From NCBI RefSeq assembly GCF_902859595.1, contig NZ_CADIJQ010000001.1:1922001-1986000 (forward strand): DNA of 64,000 bases, read 5' to 3'. Every line of letters begins with the position of its first letter. Position 1 is the stretch's first letter. The notes under the pieces are model-generated. The model searched no databases. It was not told the origin of the DNA and saw nothing but the letters and a program-made list of their open reading frames with translations. Of this stretch, positions 38,235-46,192 are shown piece after piece. The position numbers and the translations under genes were made by a program. Origin of the DNA: Achromobacter kerstersii (GTDB lineage Bacteria > Pseudomonadota > Gammaproteobacteria > Burkholderiales > Burkholderiaceae_B).

Positions 38235-38260
38235 CTGCCGGCTTGACGCCGGCAGTTTTT
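38235..38260 (+). terminator. rho-independent terminator after the MHS permease
   Basis: CTGCCGGC-TTGAC-GCCGGCAG followed by TTTTT: an 8-bp perfect stem with a proper T-run. Confidence 0.93.
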
Positions 38261-38271
38261 CGGATCAATAC

Positions 38272-38287
38272 TTAACCTTATGGTTAA
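38272..38287. promoter_or_regulatory. inverted repeat TTAACC-TTAT-GGTTAA over the arsR-type start codon
   Basis: A perfect 6-bp inverted repeat whose centre contains the ATG (38280) of the ArsR-family gene. Such a site would let the regulator block its own transcription or initiation. The AT-rich patch is unlike its surroundings. Confidence 0.55.
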
Positions 38288-38756
38288 CTTAAACGACGAC
38301 ACGCTGGACAGCATCTTCTCCGCCCTGGCCGACGCCACCCGGCGGCGGGTACTGGCCGATCTGGAACAAGGCACGGCATCGGTCAGCGACCTGGCCCGGC
38401 CTCACGCCATGTCCCTGCCCGCCTTCCTGAAGCACTTGCGGGTGCTGGAAGACGCCGGGCTGATTGCCCGCGCCAAGGACGGCCGGGTCGTCAGCTGCAC
38501 GCTGTCGCCCGAACCCATGCAGGCCGCATCCACCTGGCTGGCGCGCTACGAGAAGTTCTGGAATGGCCAACTGGATTCACTGGCCCGATACCTGTATCAC
38601 GACGAGGAGATCCATCCATGGCCACCCAACGCCCCGAAGACATCCCCAGCCCCCACGGCACCTCTGGCAACGCCCCCCTTGAGCTCCGGCTCACCCGCCG
38701 CTTCACCGCGTCCGCCGAGCGCGTCTGGCGCGCCTGGACGGACCCGCAAGCGCTGA
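38280..38756 (+). CDS. ArsR-family regulator
   Basis: 158 residues. Residues 1-105 form the winged helix-turn-helix typical of ArsR proteins paired with SRPBCC genes (FSALADATRRRVLADLEQG, SVSDLARPHAMSLPAFLKHLRVLEDAGLIARAKDGR in pieces). There is no obvious metal-binding Cys cluster. The last 50 or so residues are Pro/Ser/Ala-rich and overlap the next gene by 139 bases in another frame, which is unusual. A palindrome covers its start codon, and no Shine-Dalgarno site is visible, so it may be leaderless or nearly so. Confidence 0.85.
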   Translation: MVNLNDDTLDSIFSALADATRRRVLADLEQGTASVSDLARPHAMSLPAFLKHLRVLEDAGLIARAKDGRVVSCTLSPEPMQAASTWLARYEKFWNGQLDSLARYLYHDEEIHPWPPNAPKTSPAPTAPLATPPLSSGSPAASPRPPSASGAPGRTRKR

Positions 38757-39106
38757 TGCGCTGGTTCGGCCCCGCCGGCACCCAGCGCGTGCTGCTGGCG
38801 GAAACCGATGTGCGGGTGGGCGGCGTCTACCAGGTGGGCTTTGTCACCGACGACGGCCAGGCCCATTACGCCAGCGGCGTGTACCGCGAAGTCGAGCCCC
38901 AGCGCCGCTTGGTGTTCACCTGGGCCTGGCGCGACACCCCCGACGAAACCTCGTTGATCACCCTTGAATTGACCCCTGCGCAGGGCGGCACCGACCTCGC
39001 CTTCCTGCAAACCCCGTTTGTCGATCAAGCCACCCGTGACGGCCATGAAACCGGCTGGGCGGGCGCCATGGACCGGCTGGCGGACCATCTGGCAAGCGCA
39101 GTCTGA
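38618..39106 (+). CDS. SRPBCC (AHSA1-like) protein
   Basis: 162 residues of the Aha1-C/CalC-like SRPBCC fold: ELRLTRRFTASAERVWRAWTDPQALMRWFGP at the start in pieces, then GGVYQVGFVTDDG, VFTWAWRDTPDETSLITLEL, and the closing helix with GWAGAMDRLADHL. The pairing of an ArsR regulator with an AHSA1 protein is a common two-gene module of unknown physiological role. GAGGAG at 38604 supports the start at 38618, inside the ArsR gene. Confidence 0.88.
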   Translation: MATQRPEDIPSPHGTSGNAPLELRLTRRFTASAERVWRAWTDPQALMRWFGPAGTQRVLLAETDVRVGGVYQVGFVTDDGQAHYASGVYREVEPQRRLVFTWAWRDTPDETSLITLELTPAQGGTDLAFLQTPFVDQATRDGHETGWAGAMDRLADHLASAV

Positions 39107-39201
39107 CTTCACTTAAGCGCAGTCTGACTGCACTTTCTACGCACCGCTTGCCGCTTACCGTTCACGGGCCGCATTGGCCCGATCCAAGAAGGAGCCGCAC
39201 C

Positions 39202-39903
39202 ATGCAGACCCAACACGCCGTCGTATCCCGCCCCCAATGGGAGGCCGCCCGCGAGACCCTGCTCAGCCGTGAGAAAGCGCTGACCCGCAGCCAGGACGCG
39301 CTGGCCCGTGAACGCCTTGACCTGCCTTGGGTTCTGGTGAACAAGGCGTATCAATTTCAAAGCGCGCACGGGCCGCTCGGCCTGGCCGACCTGTTTGGCG
39401 GCAATAGCCAACTGATCATCTACCACTTCATGTATGGCCCGGACTGGGAAGAAGGCTGCGTGGGCTGCTCGTTTCTGGCCGACCACCTGGACAGCGCCAT
39501 CACGCATCTGCGCCATCACGATGTGTCCGTCGTAGCCGTATCGCGCGCGCCATTCGCCAAGCTGGACGCCTTCAAGCGGCGCATGGGCTGGCGGTTTGAC
39601 TGGCTGTCTTCCGAGGGCTGCGACTTCAATTTCGACATGCACGCGTCGGTGCCGCTTGCCGACGGCAGTGTCGAAGAACGCTCAGGCGCCAGCGCGTTTT
39701 TCCGTGACCCCGATGGCGAAATCTTCCACACCTATTCCGCCTTCGAGCGCGGCGTGGAACGGCTGGTTGGCGCGTACAACTATCTGGACTTCGCGCCGCT
39801 GGGACGCAACGAAAACGGCCCGCACTTCAACCTGGGCGACTGGGTGCGCCACCATGACCGGTACGACGACGCCAAGCCCGCCTCCTGCCACGCCTGCGCA
39901 TAG
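39202..39903 (+). CDS. DUF899 thioredoxin-like protein
   Basis: 233 residues of the DUF899 family, which has a thioredoxin-like core. Signatures are LPWVLVNKAYQF, LIIYHFMYGPDWEEGCVGCSFLADHLD (with C-x2-C), VSRAPFAKLDAFKRRMGW, and the C-terminal NYLDFAPLGRNE. The activity is unknown. AAGGAG before the ATG at 39202 fixes the start. It probably belongs with the ArsR/SRPBCC genes upstream, which commonly accompany DUF899. Confidence 0.88.
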   Translation: MQTQHAVVSRPQWEAARETLLSREKALTRSQDALARERLDLPWVLVNKAYQFQSAHGPLGLADLFGGNSQLIIYHFMYGPDWEEGCVGCSFLADHLDSAITHLRHHDVSVVAVSRAPFAKLDAFKRRMGWRFDWLSSEGCDFNFDMHASVPLADGSVEERSGASAFFRDPDGEIFHTYSAFERGVERLVGAYNYLDFAPLGRNENGPHFNLGDWVRHHDRYDDAKPASCHACA

Positions 39904-39916
39904 CCCGGCGCGCGCG

Positions 39917-40324
39917 ATGACGGCGCTGTGGCTGGCCTGTCTGGCGGCCATGGCGCTAGGCCTGTGGCTTGACACCCGCCAGACGCCTGCGGCGCTGCTC
40001 GCCAGTGAGTGCGGCGCGCCCGGAAGCCTGTGGGACATGGCATGGCGGCACACCACCCTCATGCCCGCCAGCAGCGCGGCGATGATGCTGGCCGCGCTGG
40101 CGCCCTGGCCGCGCCGGCATGCGCCAGCAGCTGGCCGGCGGTTGCTCTGCGCTGTGTTCATGGCGATCGGGATGGTGCTGGGCGCCCGCCTGGGTGCCAT
40201 GGCGGCGCTTGCTTGGACCGCGCCGCCCTTCGCGGGCATGGTGATAGGCATGGCGGCCGGCATGGCGGCGGGCCTGTTACCGGCGGGGCTAGGCATTTGG
40301 AGGGGAGCCGGCCGGTTGCCGTAG
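39917..40324 (+). CDS. small multi-pass membrane protein, unknown function
   Basis: 135 residues, nearly all hydrophobic, with about four helices (ALWLACLAAMALGLWL, the TTLMPASSAAMMLAALAP region, LLCAVFMAIGMVLGARLGAMAAL, and the Gly/Met-rich MVIGMAAGMAAGLLPAGL). It starts 13 bases after the DUF899 stop without a good ribosome-binding site, so it may be translated by read-through of the same mRNA. No family is recognised. Confidence 0.55.
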   Translation: MTALWLACLAAMALGLWLDTRQTPAALLASECGAPGSLWDMAWRHTTLMPASSAAMMLAALAPWPRRHAPAAGRRLLCAVFMAIGMVLGARLGAMAALAWTAPPFAGMVIGMAAGMAAGLLPAGLGIWRGAGRLP

Positions 40325-40431
40325 GAGCGCTAGATAGCTCCGTGGCGCTGGATGCCGGCATGGCAAAAGATTGCTGCTTGGCGACAGATCGCCGCTTGGT
40401 ACGGGATGCGTGCTTGATGCTGAATGCCGTC

Positions 40432-40767
40432 TTAGCGCCGAGCGCCCGTCAGCGGCCGATCAGCCGGCGTCACCGCCGGTTCGATTGGCGCGGCCAGCGG
40501 CGCCTGGATCTCAAGCGCCGAGACCGCACGCGCCACGCAGGGCAAGATCCAGCCCTCTTCTTTTTCGTCGCGCGACAGGCCTGGCCATTCGATCAGATAA
40601 TCCACGGCCCCTTCCAGCAGCAAACACATGCAGGCCCGGCAAGTGCCGTTGCGGCATGAGCTCGGCAGCTTCACGCCCGCCGCTTGCGCGGCCATCAGCA
40701 AGGAAGTGTCTTCACCCGCGTCAAAGCGCAGGCCGGCGGGCTGGACCAGAACGGGAAAAGCGGCCAT
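40432..40767 (-). CDS. [2Fe-2S] ferredoxin
   Basis: 111 residues. The plant-type cluster ligands are present with normal spacing: C38-x4-C43-x2-C46 (SCRNGTCRAC) and C77. The N-terminal strands and helix (DTSLLMAAQAAGVKLPSS) fit the fold. It is a small soluble electron carrier; its partner is unknown, and the NUDIX gene upstream is not an obvious one. The C-terminal 30 residues are a Pro/Ala tail. Confidence 0.85.
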   Translation of the reverse strand: MAAFPVLVQPAGLRFDAGEDTSLLMAAQAAGVKLPSSCRNGTCRACMCLLLEGAVDYLIEWPGLSRDEKEEGWILPCVARAVSALEIQAPLAAPIEPAVTPADRPLTGARR

Positions 40768-40806
40768 GGCGCAATCAGATAAGCGGAACGTGGACGCGGA
40801 CGGCCG

Positions 40807-41394
40807 TCAGCCCGCGTTGTCCTGCCAGTCCAGCTTCCAGGCGCCCGACAGCACGTTCTGCATCCACAGCACGCACGTCAAGGTCTTGGCGTCGGTGACC
40901 TCGCCCTTGCTGCAAGCCGCCAGCAATTCGGCAGGGTCGGCGCTGATCACATCCAGGAATTCGTCCTGGTCCAGCTGGCGCGGCCCCGCGCGCAAGCCGC
41001 GGGCGAAGAAGATATGGATGATTTCTGTCGAGTAAGCGATAGCCAGGTGCAATGCCCCAGCATGCGCCCATTGATCGGCCGTATAGCCGGTTTCCTCAAG
41101 CAGTTCGCGCTTGCCGCACACCAGCGGGTCTTCGCCCGGGTCGAGCTTGCCAGCCGGAAATTCCGTCATGACGCGCCCGATGGGGTAGCGGAACTGGCGC
41201 TCCAGCAACACCCGGCCATCGTCCAGCAAGGGAATCACCACGACCGCGCCGGGATGCACGACGTACTCGCGCGTAGCCGTGTTGCCATTGGGCAGGCTGA
41301 CCGTGTCGCGGCGGATCTTCAGGAAACTGCCCTCGTAGGGGGCTTCGCTGGTGACCAGCGTTTCAACAAGATGGGGTTCGGATGGGCGGGTCAT
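40807..41394 (-). CDS. NUDIX hydrolase, ADP-ribose pyrophosphatase type
   Basis: 195 residues with a complete Nudix box (G-x5-E-x7-R-E-L-x-E-E-x-G, within GKLDPGEDPLVCGKRELLEE). The upstream FPAG and the arrangement YEGSFLKIRRDTV and HPGAVVVIPLLDDGRVLLERQFR follow the NudF/ADP-ribose class. It hydrolyses ADP-ribose or a related dinucleotide. The ATG at 41394 matches the usual start; 23 more open codons upstream are unlike the family. Confidence 0.9.
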   Translation of the reverse strand: MTRPSEPHLVETLVTSEAPYEGSFLKIRRDTVSLPNGNTATREYVVHPGAVVVIPLLDDGRVLLERQFRYPIGRVMTEFPAGKLDPGEDPLVCGKRELLEETGYTADQWAHAGALHLAIAYSTEIIHIFFARGLRAGPRQLDQDEFLDVISADPAELLAACSKGEVTDAKTLTCVLWMQNVLSGAWKLDWQDNAG

Positions 41395-41571
41395 GAGGGC
41401 GTGTCGGAATCGTAAACAACGCGCGGCGCAGCGCGGCGGGCACCAAGCCAAGGAGCTTACCATCTGCCTGGCGGGGTAACTGCTGCGCGCTGCCTGCTAC
41501 TTGCTACTTGTTGCCTGCCGCATGCTGCTTGCTCCGTCACCCGCCACCCGCCGCCCTCGGCGTTGGGCCGA

Positions 41572-42825
41572 TCAGTCGAACTTGCGGCGGGCGTCCAGCG
41601 CCAGACCGGCGCCGATGCTGCCAAACAGGTCCCCTTCCACGCTGCGCGCGCCCGGCACCAGTGCCGACACCGTTTCGCGCAAGCGCGGCACGCGGCTGGA
41701 GCCGCCGGTGAAGAACACCGTGTCCACGTCGGCCGTGGCCACGCCCGCATCGCGCAGCAGCGCGCCCACGGTGGTTTCGACCTTTTCGATCAGCCGGCCC
41801 ACGCAGGCGTCAAACGACGGACGGGTCACGTCCACCCCAAGTTCCGGCGCGATGCGCGACAAATCAATGCGTGCCAACGGCGTTTCCGACAGCGCGATCT
41901 TGGCCTCTTCCACCTGCACCGCCACCCAGTGGCCGGCGCGCTGCTTGACCAGATTCAACAGCAGATCGATCTTCTCGCGGTCGCCGGCTTCAGCCCGGAT
42001 GTACGCAAAGTGCTCTGCGGCCTTACGCGTGTAAGCCTGGTTGATCGTGTGCCAGCAAGCCAGGTTGCCGTACTGCGTGGACGGCACATCCTTGCCGCTG
42101 CGCAGTTGGCTGCCCAGACCCAGCAAGGGCATGACGTGCGCCAGGCTCAGTTGCTTGTCGAAATCCACCCCACCGATGTGGACACCGCCATAGGCCAGGA
42201 TGTCTTCACGGCGATCCGCCTTGCCGGCGCGGTCCGGTCCCAGACGAATCAAAGAAAAGTCCGACGTACCGCCACCGATGTCGATGACCAGTACAAGCTC
42301 TTCCCGGTCAATCTGCGACTCGTAATCAAATGCGGCGGCCAGCGGCTCGAACTGGAATTCAATATCGGTGAAGCCGACGCTACGCGCAATTTCGCCCAGC
42401 GTGTCTTGCGCGGTCTGGTCGGCGGCGGTGTTGTCATCCACAAAGAACACCGGCCGGCCCAGCACCGCCCGCGTGAAATCCCGGCCAGCGGCGGTTTCGG
42501 CGCGCCGCTTCAATTCCGCGATAAAGCGCGTCAACAGCACACGAAACGGAATCGAACGCCCTTGCACTTCCGTGGACCCATCGATCAGCGAACTGCCCAA
42601 CAGGCTTTTCATTGACCGCATCAAGCGCCCGTCGTAGCCCGCCAGATAGTCGGAAATGGCGGCGCGGCCATAGCTGACCTCGGCGTCTTCGTCATGAAAA
42701 AAAATGGCCGACGGCAAGGTGGTCTTGCCGTCTTCCAGGGCGAGGAGCGCGCGCTGGTCGGGGCGGCTCCAGCCTACGGTGGAGTTGGAGGTGCCGAAGT
42801 CGACGCCGCATGCGGAGGAAATCAT
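41572..42825 (-). CDS. YegD-like Hsp70-family ATPase
   Basis: 417 residues of the actin/Hsp70 ATPase fold without a substrate-binding domain. The phosphate-1 loop CGVDFGTSNSTVG is at the N-terminus, the connect region FEPLAAAFDYE and phosphate-2 loop VLVIDIGGGTSDFSL are clear, and FFTGGSSRVPRLRE forms the adenosine motif. It resembles E. coli YegD, a putative chaperone of unknown client. It lies 94 bases downstream of tssL in the same direction; a 7-bp hairpin (42869-42888) sits between, so co-transcription is uncertain. I start at the ATG at 42825. Confidence 0.9.
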   Translation of the reverse strand: MISSACGVDFGTSNSTVGWSRPDQRALLALEDGKTTLPSAIFFHDEDAEVSYGRAAISDYLAGYDGRLMRSMKSLLGSSLIDGSTEVQGRSIPFRVLLTRFIAELKRRAETAAGRDFTRAVLGRPVFFVDDNTAADQTAQDTLGEIARSVGFTDIEFQFEPLAAAFDYESQIDREELVLVIDIGGGTSDFSLIRLGPDRAGKADRREDILAYGGVHIGGVDFDKQLSLAHVMPLLGLGSQLRSGKDVPSTQYGNLACWHTINQAYTRKAAEHFAYIRAEAGDREKIDLLLNLVKQRAGHWVAVQVEEAKIALSETPLARIDLSRIAPELGVDVTRPSFDACVGRLIEKVETTVGALLRDAGVATADVDTVFFTGGSSRVPRLRETVSALVPGARSVEGDLFGSIGAGLALDARRKFD

Positions 42826-42919
42826 GGAGAATTCTGGGGCTGAAAGCAAAACGGCGGACAAGTGTACTCGCTTCGAGCGGGCGAAGCGGTCATGACCCGT
42901 CCCCCACCCTGCCAATTGT

Positions 42920-43747
42920 TCAATTCTTCAAAATGCCGTCCAACGCATGCAGGACGACATCCGTCGTGCTTCCCAGGTTCAGCGCAAAGGCGGCGTACAC
43001 CCCCGAGAGCACGACCAGTGCGCTGGCCCAGGGTGTCCACCACGGCCATTGGCGTCCCACCCGATAGCGGCGCGATGCGATGTTGGCGTCGGCGTCGGTC
43101 AGCGACTCTGGCGTGTCTCCGCGCAGCTCGCGCAAGATGCGGTGAAGCTTGACGAGGATGGTCTGCAACGCATCGTTCTGGTTGTGCTGCAACCCGTACT
43201 TGCCCTTGAACCCCAGGCACAGGCACAGGTATTTGAATTCCAGGACGTCGCGGTATCGGGCGGGGTCCATCATCATGCGCGACAGCACCGTGAAGAACTT
43301 CTCGCCTCCCCAGGTCTCGCTATGGTTGACGCTCAGCAACGAGCGCTCGGCCCAGATCGAGTTGGACCCCCATGCGGTTCCCATCACCGCTTCATCGATG
43401 AACGTACACAGCGCATATCGATACGCCAATTGCGTCGCGCTGTCATAGCCGTGCTGGCGGATTTCTTCGTCCAGCGCGGATATCTGGTCCCGCACCGTGG
43501 AATACAGCTTGCCGATGGATTCGTAGTTGGTCATCTTGCGTACGCGGATCACCATGCCGAAGAGTGGCAAGGCTGCATCCACCAACGGGTTGTAGCCATG
43601 GCCCCGAAGCTGAAACGCCAGGTCTTCGTCCGTATCGAGGTTTTGAATGGTGTTGAAGCCGATCTGTTCTTTGTCGTGGACGGCTGCCGTTACGCTCGTG
43701 CGCAGGAATTCGGCTTCGCCGCGCTCGGCGGTAGAGGTCGTGTTCAT
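42920..43747 (-). CDS. tssL: T6SS membrane-complex protein TssL (IcmH/DotU family)
   Basis: 275 residues: a cytoplasmic helical domain (ALPLFGMVIRVRKM, YALCTFIDEAVMGTAWGS, YLCLCLGFKGKYG) followed by one C-terminal transmembrane helix (about 240-260). There is no peptidoglycan-binding OmpA domain. With TssM and TssJ it forms the trans-envelope complex. The start at 43747 is one base after the tssK stop (TGACATG), suggesting coupling. Confidence 0.95.
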   Translation of the reverse strand: MNTTSTAERGEAEFLRTSVTAAVHDKEQIGFNTIQNLDTDEDLAFQLRGHGYNPLVDAALPLFGMVIRVRKMTNYESIGKLYSTVRDQISALDEEIRQHGYDSATQLAYRYALCTFIDEAVMGTAWGSNSIWAERSLLSVNHSETWGGEKFFTVLSRMMMDPARYRDVLEFKYLCLCLGFKGKYGLQHNQNDALQTILVKLHRILRELRGDTPESLTDADANIASRRYRVGRQWPWWTPWASALVVLSGVYAAFALNLGSTTDVVLHALDGILKN

Positions 43748-43748
43748 G

Positions 43749-45086
43749 TCATTGGCTCCTGATGGCCCACAGCTGCAGCTCCAGCTCGGGGTAGTCGCCG
43801 GCAATATGCAGGCCGAAGCCCGCCGTATCCCGAAGCATCTGCCACGAAGGATGGCTGCGGTCGAACTGGAAATAGGTAAAGCCGGCATGGAACGGCAGGT
43901 GGCGCGGCGCGACCGGCAGCGGCTGCAGCGGGATGCCGGGCAGTTGCAGGCTGACGAGCTCGCCCAGCTTTTCCATCGAGGCCACCTTGGCCTGCTGCAT
44001 GAACTGCTGACGCAACCGGTCAAGCGGCATGCGGGCGCGCACGGCCAGAACGAAATCCGCGTCTGCGTACAGGCTGCGGTCGTGCACCGCCGCGGTCAGC
44101 ACGCCGTACTGCTGGCGTTCGATCGGCAGCGACACGGCGCGCGGCTGCAACACGGTGCTGAGCGTGCGCCGCAAGGTGTCCTCAAGCATGCGGAACGATT
44201 GGCGGGGATCGTCGTGCCGATAGGCCGGATATTCCTGCGGCAGCCGCCCTTCGTCGGTGAATGTGACCAGTTCGCCGCAGGCCTGGCTAAACGCGATGTA
44301 GAGCTGCTCGGGGTGCAGATGGCGCAGGCGCGACAAGTGCAGAAACCACGGATGCAGCCGGTTCAACGCCAGCAGCAGATTGAAGTCCGTTACGTCCGCC
44401 ACGCCGGCCTGCCCGGGCGAGCCGATGCGTTCGGCAATGTTCTTCGCGCGTTCCCGCATCAGGCCGGCGATTTCCCCCAAGTAGCGTTTCAACGGCGGGA
44501 TCGCATTGATGGACATGCCCGTGGGGTAGAACGCGTCGTCCAGCAGCAGGCTGCCGTCAGGCCGACGGTCCAGCAGCCGGCACAACGCCATGCCGGTAAA
44601 TGCGCTGCGGTCTTCACGCTCGAGCGTCAGCTGCAAGTTCGGGGCGGCCAGATCCATCGACACGTAATCGCCTTCGTGGCTATGCGTGTCGCGCACCTCT
44701 TCGCTACGCGTCACGTAGCGCGCATTGGCGTAGGTGTCTGGCCATTGCACTTCCAGCACGCCGTCCGAGCGCAGCGGCAAGGTCAGGTAGACGGTCTGAT
44801 TGACGGATGAGGTATCGGTCACCGCCAGTGGTGTCGGCGGCGGCTGATCGTTCGGGATGTCGAACACCGTGCCATCAGGCATGACGCCGCGCGCGCGCAC
44901 GATGGCGATCTTGCCAAAGCTCAGGTATTCCTGGTTCAGCTCCAGCTCGCTCAAGCCATAGAGATGCTCACTGACGCCCGCAATGCGTTGGTTGGCATGG
45001 TGTTCAAGCGCGCGGGTCTGCTGCTGGAAGTGCTGGGGCTTGACGAACAGCCCTTCACTCCAGATAACGGGATTGCGGGAGGTCAT
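43749..45086 (-). CDS. tssK: T6SS baseplate protein TssK
   Basis: 445 residues. The N-terminus PVIWSEGLFVKPQHFQQQTRALE (read in two parts) is the family's hallmark, and the C-terminal domain that binds TssL ends with ELQLWAI. TssK trimers connect the baseplate to the membrane complex. It overlaps the tssJ end by 4 bases and precedes tssL by one base. Confidence 0.97.
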   Translation of the reverse strand: MTSRNPVIWSEGLFVKPQHFQQQTRALEHHANQRIAGVSEHLYGLSELELNQEYLSFGKIAIVRARGVMPDGTVFDIPNDQPPPTPLAVTDTSSVNQTVYLTLPLRSDGVLEVQWPDTYANARYVTRSEEVRDTHSHEGDYVSMDLAAPNLQLTLEREDRSAFTGMALCRLLDRRPDGSLLLDDAFYPTGMSINAIPPLKRYLGEIAGLMRERAKNIAERIGSPGQAGVADVTDFNLLLALNRLHPWFLHLSRLRHLHPEQLYIAFSQACGELVTFTDEGRLPQEYPAYRHDDPRQSFRMLEDTLRRTLSTVLQPRAVSLPIERQQYGVLTAAVHDRSLYADADFVLAVRARMPLDRLRQQFMQQAKVASMEKLGELVSLQLPGIPLQPLPVAPRHLPFHAGFTYFQFDRSHPSWQMLRDTAGFGLHIAGDYPELELQLWAIRSQ

Positions 45087-46192
45087 GGTTGGGATCTCGG
45101 TTGCGGCGGACGGTAGCTTTCATCGGTGATGGCCACGCGGTTGCCATGCAGCGTCATCAGCAAGGCGTAGCGCCGGCCCGTGGGCTCCAGCCGGAATGCG
45201 TGCTTCCAGACCGCGCCATTCGGATCATGGAAGTCGGCGATGATCGCCACATAGCGGGTGGCGGGTTCGATCCGGGCGAAGTCAATGAACTTGAACTGGC
45301 CGGGTTGCAGCACGTAATCGTCTTCAACCACATAGGTGCTGCCCAGCGCCTTCTTCAAATCCTTGGCCAGCTGGTCCGGGTCGGCGTTCAGCAGCAGGGA
45401 ATCGTCTTTCAGTTGAAGCACCTTGAACGCAATCGGGGTGGGCGCGCCGCGCGGCGCGGGCGTGGGTTCCATGGTTGGGAGGCTGTGCGCGCGGCTGTAC
45501 TGCCCCAAGCCCAGCCCGGCGGCCTCGTCGGACTCGCCGGCCCCGCTGAACTCGTTGGACGCGCTGGACATGCCAAATCCGCCCTGCCCGCCAAGACTTT
45601 CTGACCCGCCCATGCCTTTCGGTCCTGGCGCGGCCAATCCGCCCAGCGGCAGCGGCACCCCCGAGAACCCCTGCTCGATTACCTGCTTGCCCGCGCCAAA
45701 CTGCCGGCCCGGCACGAAGTGCTCTGACACGCCTATCGCCAGCAACAGGTCCAGCTTCGCCACGGCATCCGCCGCGCCAGGTTCTGCGGCGGTTTCACCC
45801 GGCATGCGCTGGATCGTCGATGGGCCGGTGTCCACCCGCCGCAACGGATGCAACGAAGGCCGGCCCTCTTCCAGTTCGTCCAGCAATCCGCGCAGATGCT
45901 CGATCAGCTCTTCGCGATTCCCGCTATTGAGCTTGACCTCGTAAGGCCCCGCTTCCCGGTTCGACGGCGGCGCTGCGGATTCGGGTTCTTCATCGGGCAT
46001 GCTTGCCGGGTTGGGATTGACGTCTGCCGCCGCGTACAGGCTGAGCCCGATGAGCGACAGCTGTTCGTCGGGTGGCCCGATCTGGATGGACGGGTCCATC
46101 AGCACCATCCCTGTCTTCGTCACCACATCGGCAACCGTGCCACACGCCGCCAGCAGCGTTGTCGCCAGCAAAGCAGGAACCATCCGCTTCAT
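45083..46192 (-). CDS. tssJ: T6SS outer-membrane lipoprotein TssJ with a large insertion
   Basis: A lipoprotein with box L-A-A-C17. TssJ is normally about 150-180 residues; this one has 369. Family segments are split: 43-60 (EQLSLIGLSLYAAADVNP) at the start and 251-345 (PTPIAFKVLQLKDDSLL, LQPGQFKFIDF, YVAIIADFHDP) at the end. In between, residues about 61-250 are extra: a charged helical part (91-112), a short ordered-looking part (141-160), and a Gly/Ser/Pro-rich part (180-250). The insertion falls in the loop before the core 'QLKDD' strand. It ends by overlapping tssK and starts overlapping tagH. Confidence 0.92.
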   Translation of the reverse strand: MKRMVPALLATTLLAACGTVADVVTKTGMVLMDPSIQIGPPDEQLSLIGLSLYAAADVNPNPASMPDEEPESAAPPSNREAGPYEVKLNSGNREELIEHLRGLLDELEEGRPSLHPLRRVDTGPSTIQRMPGETAAEPGAADAVAKLDLLLAIGVSEHFVPGRQFGAGKQVIEQGFSGVPLPLGGLAAPGPKGMGGSESLGGQGGFGMSSASNEFSGAGESDEAAGLGLGQYSRAHSLPTMEPTPAPRGAPTPIAFKVLQLKDDSLLLNADPDQLAKDLKKALGSTYVVEDDYVLQPGQFKFIDFARIEPATRYVAIIADFHDPNGAVWKHAFRLEPTGRRYALLMTLHGNRVAITDESYRPPQPRSQP

